A stretch of DNA of 64,000 nt from assembly GCF_007859815.1 (NCBI RefSeq), contig NZ_SJPH01000002.1, forward strand, positions 295,824 through 359,823, in the 5' to 3' direction. The translations under genes were made by a program, and so were the position numbers. Under the pieces are notes generated by a model, which had not been told where the DNA came from, did no database searches, and saw only the letters and a list, made by a program, of their open reading frames with translations. Position 1 is the first letter of the stretch. The number at the start of each line of letters is the position of its first letter. Positions 8,564-19,592 of this stretch are shown in pieces. This stretch comes from Botrimarina hoheduenensis. GTDB lineage: Bacteria > Planctomycetota > Planctomycetia > Pirellulales > Lacipirellulaceae.

Positions 8564-9070
8564 ATGGCCGAACCTCAGCAGCCGACAACCAGCTACGGCG
8601 TGCGACTCAGCAAAGAGTCGTTCACTTTTGCAGCGGCGCACTTCATCACCTACGACGGCGATGTCTGCGAGCCCCTGCACGGGCACAACTACGCGCTGCG
8701 CGTGGAGCTTGAAGGCCCCCTCGATGAAAACGCCTATGTGTACGACTTCATCGCGACGCGCGACGCGATCCAGCGGCTTGTCCACCAGCTGGACCACTGC
8801 GTGCTGTTGCCAACCGAGCATCCACGGATCTTAGTGCAGCGCGTTACCGAGGCGGGGCAAGACGAGGTGATCGCTCGTTTTGAGGAGCGCCGGTGGGTTT
8901 TCCCGGCAGCCGACTGTCGTCTGCTGCCCCTCCCCAATACCACCGCCGAGATGCTGGCCAACTGGATCGGCAGGCAGCTTATCGATGTTCTGCCGGGACT
9001 GACCGCGCTGGTGGTGGAAGTTGAAGAGTGTGCGGGACAGGCGGGGCTGTGGCGGTGGCGACGGTCGTAG
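8564..9070 (+). CDS. 6-pyruvoyl-tetrahydropterin synthase / QueD-family protein
   Basis: A pterin-synthase fold enzyme of 168 residues. Zinc ligands are visible as His in FAAAHFITY and the HGH of CEPLHGHNYALRVE. The Cys four residues before HGH is the catalytic cysteine of QueD/PTPS enzymes. A DHC near LVHQLDHCVLL and a late Glu (VEVEE) complete the site. Enzymes of the family make 6-carboxy-tetrahydropterin (queuosine/7-deazaguanine pathway) or 6-pyruvoyl-tetrahydropterin from dihydroneopterin triphosphate; which applies here is undecided. A GTG at 8555 would overlap the previous stop by 4 bp. ATG 8564 has GGGG at better spacing and is preferred. No other queuosine gene is nearby. Confidence 0.85.
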   Translation: MAEPQQPTTSYGVRLSKESFTFAAAHFITYDGDVCEPLHGHNYALRVELEGPLDENAYVYDFIATRDAIQRLVHQLDHCVLLPTEHPRILVQRVTEAGQDEVIARFEERRWVFPAADCRLLPLPNTTAEMLANWIGRQLIDVLPGLTALVVEVEECAGQAGLWRWRRS

Positions 9071-9279
9071 GGGACTGGTCGTTTGGCGCGCGGGTGTCGA
9101 GGCCCGGCGATGCCCGTTTATTCGGTCGAATTCGGCTCGCTTCGGTTCGGTTGTCCGCTTACCGAGCGAACTTCTCCCGACGAGCGACCTAAGCTTGCAT
9201 GTGCTCCGGCAGACGCGTGGGGGCATAGGCAGTCCTGTGGCGCGTCACACTGATCAGTGAAACCTCCCGTGGCGGTCGC

Positions 9280-9765
9280 ATGAAAGTCGAACACATCAAT
9301 CCGTTCTTACGGGCGGTTACCAACACGTTCTCAACCATGCTGGCTACCAACGCCAAGCGGGGAGAACTGAGCGTGGGTGACCCGAAGATCCGCCAGTTTC
9401 CCGTGAGCGGGGTCATTGGCCTTTCGGGCGGGGCGTCGGGCATGGTGGTCATCAACCTGTCGAAAGAGGTCGCCGTCCGCGCGGCTTCAGCCATGCTGAT
9501 GGAAGAAAAGACCGAGATCGATGACGAGGTCCTCGACGCCGTCGGTGAACTCGCCAACGTCATTGCCGGTCAGGCCAAGACGGAGCTGGCCGAGTACAAC
9601 CTGTCGGTTGGCCTGCCGAACGTTATCACGGGCGAAGGCCACGAGATCCGCTTCCCCTCGGCGACGCCGCCCCTGGCCGTTGCCTTCCAGACCGAGATGG
9701 GTCCGTTGCGGCTCGAGGTGGGGTTCGAGCCGTCGAACCAGCCGGCAGAGCTAGCGACCGTCTAG
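9280..9765 (+). CDS. cheX: CheX-like chemotaxis phosphatase
   Basis: 161 residues, the usual length for CheX. The phosphatase motif D-x3-E-x2-N is present (D86, E90, N93 in DAVGELANVIAGQAK), followed by a second helix ending LPNVITGEGHEIRFPS. CheX dephosphorylates CheY-P to reset the flagellar motor signal. FliG follows 201 bp downstream but is separated by a strong hairpin, so the two may be separate units. CheX-like domains also occur in non-chemotaxis response-regulator systems, and no CheY or CheA lies in the window. Confidence 0.85.
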   Translation: MKVEHINPFLRAVTNTFSTMLATNAKRGELSVGDPKIRQFPVSGVIGLSGGASGMVVINLSKEVAVRAASAMLMEEKTEIDDEVLDAVGELANVIAGQAKTELAEYNLSVGLPNVITGEGHEIRFPSATPPLAVAFQTEMGPLRLEVGFEPSNQPAELATV

Positions 9766-9798
9766 CCGCCGCCTTCAGCGAGCGAGAAAAAATCACTC

Positions 9799-9846
9799 AA
9801 TAAGAACGCCGCTAACGCCGCTAGCGCTGCTAGCGGCGTTCTTATT
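9799..9846. terminator. Perfect 16-bp bidirectional stem-loop after cheX
   Basis: AATAAGAACGCCGCTA (9799-9814) is exactly complementary to TAGCGGCGTTCTTATT (9831-9846). The 16-nt loop itself contains GCTAGC. The stem ends in AATAA/TTATT on the two sides, giving short U-runs in both directions. It lies 34 bp after the cheX stop, as expected of a factor-independent terminator. Confidence 0.85.
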
Positions 9847-9966
9847 TGCGCAGCCGGAAAAATCGCTCAGCCGTTGGCACCCGCAGGGACGATTCTTGAG
9901 GCTAGCGGGGGCAGGCTGCGTTGCGCGGTCATCGGCCCCCTGGTTGTTGAGGGGGGGAATGCCAAG

Positions 9967-10956
9967 ATGTCGGACCTACATAACGCAGCGGTCTTGCTGC
10001 TGAGCCTGCCCCAAGAGCAGGCCGGCGATCTGCTCAGTCGGCTGGAGCCTGCCGAGGTTGAGCAGGTTTCGATCGAGATCGCCAAGCTCGAACGGGTTTC
10101 GACCGACGAGCAAGAAGAGGTTATCAAGCAGTTCGCGAACACGAATCCCGCTGCGGGCGGTGCCGCGGGCGGACTCGAGTTTGCCAAACGCTTGGTCAAG
10201 AAAGCACTTGGCAGCGGTGCGGGCGATACGATCGACAACGTGCGCCAATCGATCGAGGCCCTGCCGTTTGGCTTCCTCCGCAACGTGGACAGCCAGAATA
10301 TTCTGACCTATATCGTCGATGAGCACCCGCAGACGATCGCGCTGATCGTTTCGCATCTTCCGTCGTCGTTTGGCGCGGAGATCCTGTCGGGCTTGCCGGC
10401 GAACCGACAGCTGGCAGTCGTGCGTCGCATGGCGACCATGACCCAGACCAACCCCGAAATCATTCGCGAGGTGGAGGCAGGTCTCGAACGCCGCATGGCG
10501 AGCGTCATGAGCCAGAGCTTTCGCATGGCGGGCGGCGTGCAGTCGGTGGCGGCGATGCTCAACGTCTGCGATCGTGCAACCGAGCGGACGCTCCTGGACG
10601 GTTTGGCGGCCGAGAACCCCGAGTTGGTCGACGAGATCCGCCGATTGATGTTCGTCTTTGACGACATCGCCAAGTTCGGCCAGAAGGAGATGCAGGCGCT
10701 CTTGAAGAACGTCGAGAGTGCGGACTGGGCGATGGCCCTCAAGGGTGCCAGTCCCGAGCTCAAGGAGAAAGTGCTCGGCAACATGTCGCAGCGCGCCGGC
10801 GATATGCTCCGCGAGGAAATGGAGTACCTGGGAGCCGTCAAGCTCTCGGCCGTCGAGACGATGCAGCAGAAGATCGTCGATATCGTCCGCACATTGGAAG
10901 ACAGCGGCGAGATCGAGCTGAACAAGAACGGCGAGGAAGAGGCCCTCGTTCAGTGA
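9967..10956 (+). CDS. fliG: Flagellar motor switch protein FliG
   Basis: 329 residues, the normal FliG length. FliG forms the cytoplasmic C-ring of the flagellum and contacts the stator. The ATG at 9967, after a GGGGGGG run, begins the family's usual N-terminus (MSDLHNAAVLLLSLP). EHPQTIA (residues 119-125) is the conserved EHPQ motif of the middle domain. MFVFDDI (about 228-234) and the following charged helix are the C-terminal torque domain. The frame opens 31 codons earlier without homology. No other flagellar structural gene is in the window, so fliG is detached from the main cluster. Confidence 0.95.
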   Translation: MSDLHNAAVLLLSLPQEQAGDLLSRLEPAEVEQVSIEIAKLERVSTDEQEEVIKQFANTNPAAGGAAGGLEFAKRLVKKALGSGAGDTIDNVRQSIEALPFGFLRNVDSQNILTYIVDEHPQTIALIVSHLPSSFGAEILSGLPANRQLAVVRRMATMTQTNPEIIREVEAGLERRMASVMSQSFRMAGGVQSVAAMLNVCDRATERTLLDGLAAENPELVDEIRRLMFVFDDIAKFGQKEMQALLKNVESADWAMALKGASPELKEKVLGNMSQRAGDMLREEMEYLGAVKLSAVETMQQKIVDIVRTLEDSGEIELNKNGEEEALVQ

Positions 10957-11070
10957 GCCTGTCGAGGAGATACTGTCGCGGGTAGGGTGGCGGAGCCGGG
11001 CCGTGGGGCCTTGGCGATTCCGTTCGGTTGGCTGCCCCCGCGACATTGCTTCTCCCCCCGCCAGACGCCT

Positions 11071-13713
<2,643 letters not shown>

Positions 13714-13737
13714 TCCCCCTCCAGCAGGTGTATCCGC

Positions 13738-14532
13738 ATGGCTCTGCCAGACTGGCGACTTCCACGGGGCGTAACGCGCGGCGCATGGGACTACATCCAG
13801 TCGCGCCCGATCGCCAATCGTTACGACACCTTCCACGCCGCGAATCCTCTGTTTCCGTTTGAGGAAGCCGTCCTGCGGGAAGAATTCGGTGTGCCTCGGG
13901 GAGAGCGCCCCGGGGTGATCGCCGACTTCGGCTGCGGCTCGGGGCGAGCGCTCACGCCGCTGGTGCGGGCGGGATGGCAAGGTCTGGCGATCGATCTCTC
14001 GCCGGCGATGCTCGACGTGGTCCGCACCAAGGCGAGCACCGAGGGGCTGGCGATCGATTGCGTTGAGGCGAATCTCGTCGAGCTGGGGCCTGAGCGGGTG
14101 GCCGACGCCGCGGCGGATCATGGGATGTGCCTGTTCAGCACGCTGGGAATGATCACCGGCCGAGACAACCGCCGCGCCGCCCTGCAGAATATGGGCCGGG
14201 TTATCCGTCCCGGCGGAAAGCTGGTTCTGCACGTCCACAATTTTTGGTTCAACCTGCGCGACCCTGGTGGGCCCTGGTGGGCCTTGGGCAGCTACCTGGC
14301 GGGGGGCCGCGGCGGGTACGAGACGGGCGACCGTACCTACAGTTACCGGGGCGTGCCCAACTTTTTTCTGCACGTTTATCGCCGCCATGAGCTGGCAGCC
14401 GACCTTGCTGCCGCGAACCTGCGACCGGTGCGCTGGATCCCCTTAGCGGCAGGCCATCGGGGGGCTTTGCGTCATGCGTGGTGGTTGCCCGCGTTGCGGA
14501 CGCAGGGATGGATCGTAGTCGCCGACCGATAA
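13738..14532 (+). CDS. Class I SAM-dependent methyltransferase
   Basis: 264 residues. The SAM-binding motif I is IADFGCGSGRAL (about residues 60-71), followed by the acidic end of strand 2 (LAIDLSPAMLDVV). Motif post-II/III appears as FSTLGMITGRDNR and GRVIRPGGKLVLHVHNFWFN. The C-terminal part is Trp/Arg-rich with a Gly-rich insert. The substrate cannot be inferred; the fold resembles UbiE/small-molecule methyltransferases. It starts 25 bp after mutS and lies 97 bp before panB on the same strand, so it may be co-transcribed, without a known functional link. Confidence 0.85.
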   Translation: MALPDWRLPRGVTRGAWDYIQSRPIANRYDTFHAANPLFPFEEAVLREEFGVPRGERPGVIADFGCGSGRALTPLVRAGWQGLAIDLSPAMLDVVRTKASTEGLAIDCVEANLVELGPERVADAAADHGMCLFSTLGMITGRDNRRAALQNMGRVIRPGGKLVLHVHNFWFNLRDPGGPWWALGSYLAGGRGGYETGDRTYSYRGVPNFFLHVYRRHELAADLAAANLRPVRWIPLAAGHRGALRHAWWLPALRTQGWIVVADR

Positions 14533-14628
14533 CGCTCGCTGGGCCTTGCTCCGTTGCGACGCCACCTCCGTCCAGCGACAATCAAGGCTCACTTTCACAA
14601 CGTTGGCTCACAGCCCCTCCGGCCGCCC

Positions 14629-15417
14629 ATGCCCCAACTCACCGTCCCGCAGTTCGTCGCCAAAAAGAAGACGGGCGAGAAGCTCACTGTGCTGACCGCC
14701 TACGATTACACGATGGCGCGGCTGGTGGACGCCTGCGGCATCGAAGCGATCCTCGTGGGCGATAGCCTTTCGATGGTCGTGCAGGGGCACACCAACACCC
14801 TGCCCGTCTCGCTCGACGAGATGATCTACCACGCGGAAATGGTTGGCAGGGCGGTGGAGCACGCGCTGGTGATCGTCGATATGCCCTTCCCCAGCTATCA
14901 CCTGGGGGCGGCCAAAGCGATTGAAAACGCGGGCCGCATCCTCAAAGAGACACGGTGCCAGGCGGTCAAGCTCGAAGGGGGGGCTGACCAGGCCGAGACG
15001 ATCCGCGCACTGGTGACGGCGGGCATCCCCGTGATGGCCCATGTCGGCCTGCGGCCGCAGAGCGTCCATCAGATGGGGGGCTACCGCGTGCAGCGCGATC
15101 GGCAGCAACTGCTGGCCGACGCCATCGCCGCCGAAGCCGCCGGGGCGTTTGCCGTGGTGCTCGAGTGCGTGCCAAGCGAGATCGCGCGGGCGATCTCCGA
15201 GCGCGTGGCGATCCCCACAATCGGCATCGGTGCCGGCACCGATTGCGATGGCCAGGTTTTGGTGGTGAACGACGTGCTGGGTATCACCTGCGGGTATGTG
15301 CCGCGGTTTGTCAAACCCTACGCCGATTTGAAGTCGGTCATTAGCCAAGCCGTCACCACGTACCGCGACGAAGTGCGCAGCGGGGCGTTCCCCGCCGAAG
15401 AGCACGCGTATGACTGA
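14629..15417 (+). CDS. panB: 3-methyl-2-oxobutanoate hydroxymethyltransferase (PanB)
   Basis: 262 residues, normal for PanB. It transfers the hydroxymethyl group from methylene-tetrahydrofolate to alpha-ketoisovalerate, the first committed step to pantothenate and CoA. The ATG at 14629 begins MPQLTVPQF. Conserved metal- and substrate-binding segments are visible: LTAYDYTMARL, ILVGDSLSMVVQGH, VDMPFPSYH, VKLEGG, MAHVGLRPQSV and IGIGAGTDCDGQVLV. The stop overlaps the start of the next gene by 8 bp. No panC is nearby. Confidence 0.97.
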   Translation: MPQLTVPQFVAKKKTGEKLTVLTAYDYTMARLVDACGIEAILVGDSLSMVVQGHTNTLPVSLDEMIYHAEMVGRAVEHALVIVDMPFPSYHLGAAKAIENAGRILKETRCQAVKLEGGADQAETIRALVTAGIPVMAHVGLRPQSVHQMGGYRVQRDRQQLLADAIAAEAAGAFAVVLECVPSEIARAISERVAIPTIGIGAGTDCDGQVLVVNDVLGITCGYVPRFVKPYADLKSVISQAVTTYRDEVRSGAFPAEEHAYD

Positions 15418-16540
15418 CGCGCCGCTAGCCGCCGCATCGCCCCGGTCGGGGAGGCTCGTCGGCTTGGACCGTCGTTCGTTGTGGGTGGCGATTCTGGCGC
15501 CGGCGGCGGTCGTGCTGCTGGACGCTGCCACCATCGCTTACGTCAGTACTCAATCCGAATTCACGGTGTGGAGATATATCGGCGTCCGGCCGGTAGGGGG
15601 CACCGTATTCTTTGTGCTCAAGTCGGCAGCGCTGGCGTGGTGCGTCGGTCGCTATGTGCAAACGCCATGGCTGCGCTGGACCGTCTTCATTTGGGCCGTT
15701 GCGCTCTTGGATTTTGGCTTCTTAGCGCGATTCATGCACGGGGAGTTTCAAGGCGCCATGCTAGGGCTGGCCTTCGCGCAAGTTACTCTGCTAGCCGTCT
15801 GGGCGGTGCTGGGCGACACGGCTTGGGTCTGGCGATTGCCGGCGGGGCTGCTGGCGCTCAGCTCGATCGTGCTGCTGATGAGCTCTGGAGAAAACCGTTG
15901 GGAAATCTCCTATTGGATAATTCCCCTGCTGATTGCCTTGTCAATCTTAGTTGTCAGAGTCTGGCGACTCTCTCGACGGGGCGTGCGATTGATGCAGGCT
16001 GATCAATTCGCTGCAGAGATACCATCTACCGATACGCGCTTGCAATTCGGCATGGGACATTTGCTGGTATGGTCGGCAGCGCTCGCGCCTCTGCTACTCG
16101 CGCTGCGAAACACCGCTTGGGATAACTGGCTAGTTGGCTCGATTGGTCAAGGGTTTCTGGCCGATCCTGTGAGACCGTTTTTTCTGGGCGGCTTGGTTGG
16201 GTACGCTGCGCTCTTGGTCTTGCAGATGAGCTTGGGTAAACCCCGACGCTGGTGGTTTAGACTCTGTTGGGCTGCCTTGCTGGCCCTGGTATTGATAACG
16301 CTGATTGCGTGGTCGGCGATCGAGAGGGCCGGAGTCGCATCATGGGGACGCAACCCTCCGACCGCTAGTGACCATATGATTTACATGCACGGCCAATGGC
16401 AGGCGTGGTGCCTGCTAACCTACGGAACGCTGGCGGGGCTGCTGCTTTTCTTCCGTGCAAGCGGCTACCGACTGCGTAGCAGGCAGGCTTCGGCAACAGC
16501 AGATGGTTGTTCAACCGAGATTGCCGAGCGACCGTCTTAG
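15410..16540 (+). CDS. Multi-pass membrane protein of unknown function
   Basis: 376 residues with about eight hydrophobic segments, beginning at WVAILAPAAVVLLDAATIAY and ending near LLTYGTLAGLLLFF. It has a short basic cytoplasmic loop around residues 184-192. I recognise no family or catalytic motif. The ATG lies within the last codons of panB (8-bp overlap), so translation is probably coupled. The stop meets the convergent EamA gene with a 4-bp overlap. G+C of the second half looks lower than that of its neighbours. Similar proteins in planctomycetes are annotated only as hypothetical membrane proteins. Confidence 0.72.
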   Translation: MTDAPLAAASPRSGRLVGLDRRSLWVAILAPAAVVLLDAATIAYVSTQSEFTVWRYIGVRPVGGTVFFVLKSAALAWCVGRYVQTPWLRWTVFIWAVALLDFGFLARFMHGEFQGAMLGLAFAQVTLLAVWAVLGDTAWVWRLPAGLLALSSIVLLMSSGENRWEISYWIIPLLIALSILVVRVWRLSRRGVRLMQADQFAAEIPSTDTRLQFGMGHLLVWSAALAPLLLALRNTAWDNWLVGSIGQGFLADPVRPFFLGGLVGYAALLVLQMSLGKPRRWWFRLCWAALLALVLITLIAWSAIERAGVASWGRNPPTASDHMIYMHGQWQAWCLLTYGTLAGLLLFFRASGYRLRSRQASATADGCSTEIAERPS

Positions 16541-16968
16541 CGGGCGACCAGATAGGCCCCGACGGCCACCAGGGCTACGCCGCACCAGCCCGTAGCGGAC
16601 AGCTTTTCTCCGAGCAACAGCGCGGCGCAGAGCGCGACAAGCACCACGCTGAGCTTGTCGATTACCGCCACGCGCGAAGCCTCGCCCGAGTGAAGCGCGC
16701 GGAAATAGCACAGCCACGAAGCGCCTGTCGCCATCCCCGAGAGCGTCAGCAGCAGCGTTTGGCGGGCGCTGAGCTGGCCCAGAGCGGGCAGCTTGCCCCG
16801 CGCAAAGACGATTGTCGCGGCAAAAGTGAGGACCACGATTGTCCGGACCAGCGTGCCGACGTCGGCATCGACGCCGCGCAGTCCGAGCTTGGCGGTGATC
16901 GCCGTGGCCGCGGCGAAAATCGCCGCGAGCAAAGCCCAGACGAGCCAGGCGGGCAGGAGCGATTCCAT
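16537..16968 (-). CDS. Small EamA/DMT-superfamily membrane protein
   Basis: 143 residues with four to five predicted membrane helices and a single EamA domain. Typical text is WALLAAIFAAATAITAKLGL at the start, and GEASRVAVIDKLSVVLVALC then LLLGEKLSATGWCGVALVAVGAYLV at the end. Single-domain members must dimerise, as do small multidrug resistance proteins. They are drug/metabolite transporters, and the substrate here is unknown. It ends 4 bp inside the convergent membrane-protein gene and lies 60 bp past the MgtE stop. Confidence 0.85.
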   Translation of the reverse strand: MESLLPAWLVWALLAAIFAAATAITAKLGLRGVDADVGTLVRTIVVLTFAATIVFARGKLPALGQLSARQTLLLTLSGMATGASWLCYFRALHSGEASRVAVIDKLSVVLVALCAALLLGEKLSATGWCGVALVAVGAYLVAR

Positions 16969-17028
16969 GGCGGACCGGCTTCCGAGTGAGGCGACAGCAG
17001 CCGCGTAACCCGCGGTTCGCCCCTCAGC

Positions 17029-18375
17029 TTAACCCACCAGTCGGGGCAGCACCGCGGTCGCGAGGCTCAGCACCAGGAAGAAACCAAACATATCGGTCAC
17101 GGTAGTGAGGATCGGCCCCGCGGCGAGCGCCGGATCGATGCCGCGGAGCTTGAGCACCAGCGGCAGAGCACCGCCAATTAGCACGGCCACCAAGGTGTTG
17201 ATGCCCAGCGCTCCTCCCACCACCAGCCCGAGCCAGGCATTGCCCGTGTACAGCCAGCCGACAACGCCAATCAGCCCCCCTAGCGCGACGCCGTTGATGA
17301 GCCCGACCGACGCTTCTTTGAGCCACACCCGCAGCAGCTCAAAGGGTTCGATCAATCCGAGCGAGAGCTCGCGCATGCTGACCGCCACCGCCTGGTTGCC
17401 GCTGCAACCGCTCATGTCGGAAATGATCGGCAGGAAGACCGCCAGCGCGATCACCTGGGCGAGCGTGTCCTGATAGCCGGCGATCACACTCGCGGCGACC
17501 ACGTTCAGCAAGATATTGATGGTCAGCCACGCCAGCCGCAACCGCGACCGCCGCAAGGTGGGCAGCGAGCGGACCTCTTCTTCGACGAGGCCCAGCGAAC
17601 GGCGGAAGTCACTCTCCGCTTGATCCTGCGTGGCGTCGTCCACTGCCGAGCGGCTGACCACCCCCAGGAGTTCGCCCTCGGCATCGACGACCGGAACGCC
17701 CAGAAAGGCGTACTCCTCGAACAGATTACTCAGCTCGCGGAGGTCGGCGGTCACCGAGACCGAGAGCGGGTTGGCGATCATCAGGTCTTCCAGCCGGGTC
17801 GTCGCGTCGGCCAGCAGCAGGTCGCGTAGCCGGAGCACGCCCACCAGCCGGCGCGGCTTCTCGGTGACGTAGGCGTACTGCACGTCGAGCCGACGAAGCC
17901 GATCGGCGTCCTTGCGAAACCGATCGAGCACCCGACCAACCGTTGCGGTCCGGCGGAGCGAGACCACTTCGGTCGCCATCAATCCGCCCGCGCTTTCCGG
18001 ATCGTGCGCCACCAGCTGGGCGATCCGCTCCGCCTCGGCAGGGTCCATCGCGGCGAGGATCGCGTCGGCGTCTTCTTCGTCGAGCGCGCCGACGAGGTCG
18101 GCCTGCTCGTCGCTGGGCAACTCGTGGAGGATCGCGGCCGCGGTTGCGGGCGAAAGCTGGCTGACCGCCTCGATCACCTCGACGTCGGGAATGTCCTCGA
18201 GCAGCTCAGCCGCGTCTTCCGGGGTGAGGGCCGTCAGCATGGCCGTTTGGTCGGCGTCGGCGAGCGCGCAAACCACCCGCGCGATCCTCCGGCTGTCGAG
18301 GCCTTCGAGCACCGACTCGATCTGCTCGGTATTCCCCTCGTGGATGGCATCGGCGAGGCGTTGTGTTTCTTCCAC
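17029..18375 (-). CDS. mgtE: MgtE-type magnesium transporter
   Basis: 448 residues, the usual MgtE length. An N-terminal superhelical MgtE-N domain (about 1-130, repeated helices with PEDAAELLEDIPD) is followed by a CBS pair (about 135-255; GGLMATEVVSLRRTATVGRV, then VVDAEGELLGVVSRS). A five-helix membrane domain (about 280-448) contains FLPIISDMSGCSGNQ and ends LTTVTDMFGFFLVLSLATA. The N and CBS domains sense intracellular Mg2+ and gate the pore. The start is a GTG at 18375 without a Shine-Dalgarno sequence. It is a normal family member with no frameshift. Confidence 0.95.
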   Translation of the reverse strand: MEETQRLADAIHEGNTEQIESVLEGLDSRRIARVVCALADADQTAMLTALTPEDAAELLEDIPDVEVIEAVSQLSPATAAAILHELPSDEQADLVGALDEEDADAILAAMDPAEAERIAQLVAHDPESAGGLMATEVVSLRRTATVGRVLDRFRKDADRLRRLDVQYAYVTEKPRRLVGVLRLRDLLLADATTRLEDLMIANPLSVSVTADLRELSNLFEEYAFLGVPVVDAEGELLGVVSRSAVDDATQDQAESDFRRSLGLVEEEVRSLPTLRRSRLRLAWLTINILLNVVAASVIAGYQDTLAQVIALAVFLPIISDMSGCSGNQAVAVSMRELSLGLIEPFELLRVWLKEASVGLINGVALGGLIGVVGWLYTGNAWLGLVVGGALGINTLVAVLIGGALPLVLKLRGIDPALAAGPILTTVTDMFGFFLVLSLATAVLPRLVG

Positions 18376-18428
18376 AGAGGGGCTTGCGATGTTGTTTAGG
18401 CGGGAGGGGGCGGGCGAGTTGGCGAATG

Positions 18429-19328
18429 CTAAGGGTGGGGCAGGCCGAGGTTGCGGATGGCTTCCGCGGTGAGCTTGCTACGATCGATCGGCGCGGGGAT
18501 CGCCGCCGGGCGAGCCGCCCCCGCGTCGCTGAGCGGCTTGTTCACGAGAGGCTCGGTATGAACCGGCGCGATGCGCCGCAACGATTGTTTGCCGCTGGCG
18601 ATCGCGAGGATGTCTGCGGCAGTGAGATGGCGTGGCTCGGAGCGTTCGTTCGTCGCGGGGGCGTGGCTGTCGGCCGCCGGAGCCGCAGCTCCCTTGGGGG
18701 GTACGGTGTTTCCCTTGTTGCGGGCCGCGGCAAGAATCTCGGCCGTTGAGAGCCCCTCGCGACGAGCGGTCGGTGGTTTTGCTGGCGCTTTACCGCGTAC
18801 CGCGGCGAGCACGTCGGCGGTTGAGAGCTTGAGCGCCGGGCTTTCCTTTTTGCCTTCGGGCGAAGAAGTACCCGGCGTGTCTTGGGCCGTGTCCGCCCCC
18901 TTGCCGCGGGCGGCCGCGAGGATATCGGCGGTCGAACGACCGGAAGCGGGGCTCACCTTTTTAGGCTGACGACCCGCGGCGTCGGGCTTGGATTTAACTC
19001 CGCCGCTGCGGGCGAGCGCCAGGATGTCTGCCGCCGATTTAGGCGCTCCTTTGCCGGGGATCTTCGAGGCGGGCTTCTTGATTGCCCCCGCTTTGCCGGT
19101 GTCGCCGCTCGGCTTATCGACCACCTTGAGAAAGTGCGGATCGATATCGAACCAACCGACGTTGTTGTTCAGGCCCGTGAACTCCACGAGTGCCCGACCG
19201 CTCATGTTGACCGTCTTCACCTGACCGACGAACCCTTCAAACCGGGCAAGTTCGGGCTGCTTGCCGATCACGATGACGAACTTGTCGGTTAGTTCGCGCT
19301 TCTGGTGGTCGATTGCTTCAAACACCAT
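18429..19328 (-). CDS. KOW-like domain protein with repeated STADILAAARGKG motif
   Basis: 299 residues from the ATG at 19328, which begins the planctomycete-typical MVFEAIDHQKRELTDKFVIV. Another ATG at 19358 would add ten residues. Residues 1-72 form a small beta-rich domain (GFVGQVKTVNMSGRALVEF, GWFDIDPHFLKVVD). The rest is a disordered Pro/Lys/Ala linker holding five copies of a 13-residue helix motif: SAADILALARSGG (98), STADILAAARGKG (132), STADVLAAVRGKA (169), STAEILAAARNKG (194) and TAADILAIASGKQ (236). A possible sixth, LTAEAIRNLG, follows at 286. Function is unknown. The repeats look like short linear binding motifs on a flexible tail. It lies 53 bp upstream of mgtE on the same strand. 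Confidence 0.82.
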   Translation of the reverse strand: MVFEAIDHQKRELTDKFVIVIGKQPELARFEGFVGQVKTVNMSGRALVEFTGLNNNVGWFDIDPHFLKVVDKPSGDTGKAGAIKKPASKIPGKGAPKSAADILALARSGGVKSKPDAAGRQPKKVSPASGRSTADILAAARGKGADTAQDTPGTSSPEGKKESPALKLSTADVLAAVRGKAPAKPPTARREGLSTAEILAAARNKGNTVPPKGAAAPAADSHAPATNERSEPRHLTAADILAIASGKQSLRRIAPVHTEPLVNKPLSDAGAARPAAIPAPIDRSKLTAEAIRNLGLPHP

Positions 19329-19592
19329 GGGCTGATAACTGCGAGACGGTGGGGGCATGCCGAGGTGGGCACTACGTTCTACCGCAGCCAGAGTGACAGA
19401 CAAACAGGGGCCCCCGCGGTCAGCCGTCGGCGTGGTGGGCGTCGCACCCGTTGTCGCAGTTGCTAGCGGCTGTCTGCGCAACGATACTGGTCTGTTCGGT
19501 AGCACCGTTTCTCCGTGATTGTCATTTCACGGCGATCCGCTGAGTGCGGATTGCTGTTTCTCAAAAGCTCCTGCTCCTCGAAACGACCCCCG

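Noticed and set aside
7314..8588. 424-codon minus-strand frame opposite the OleB-like hydrolase
   Set aside because: Arg/Pro-rich shadow typical of high-GC antisense; the plus strand has a complete catalytic triad.
9976..11046. 356-codon minus-strand frame opposite fliG
   Set aside because: His/Arg/Leu-rich antisense shadow of fliG.
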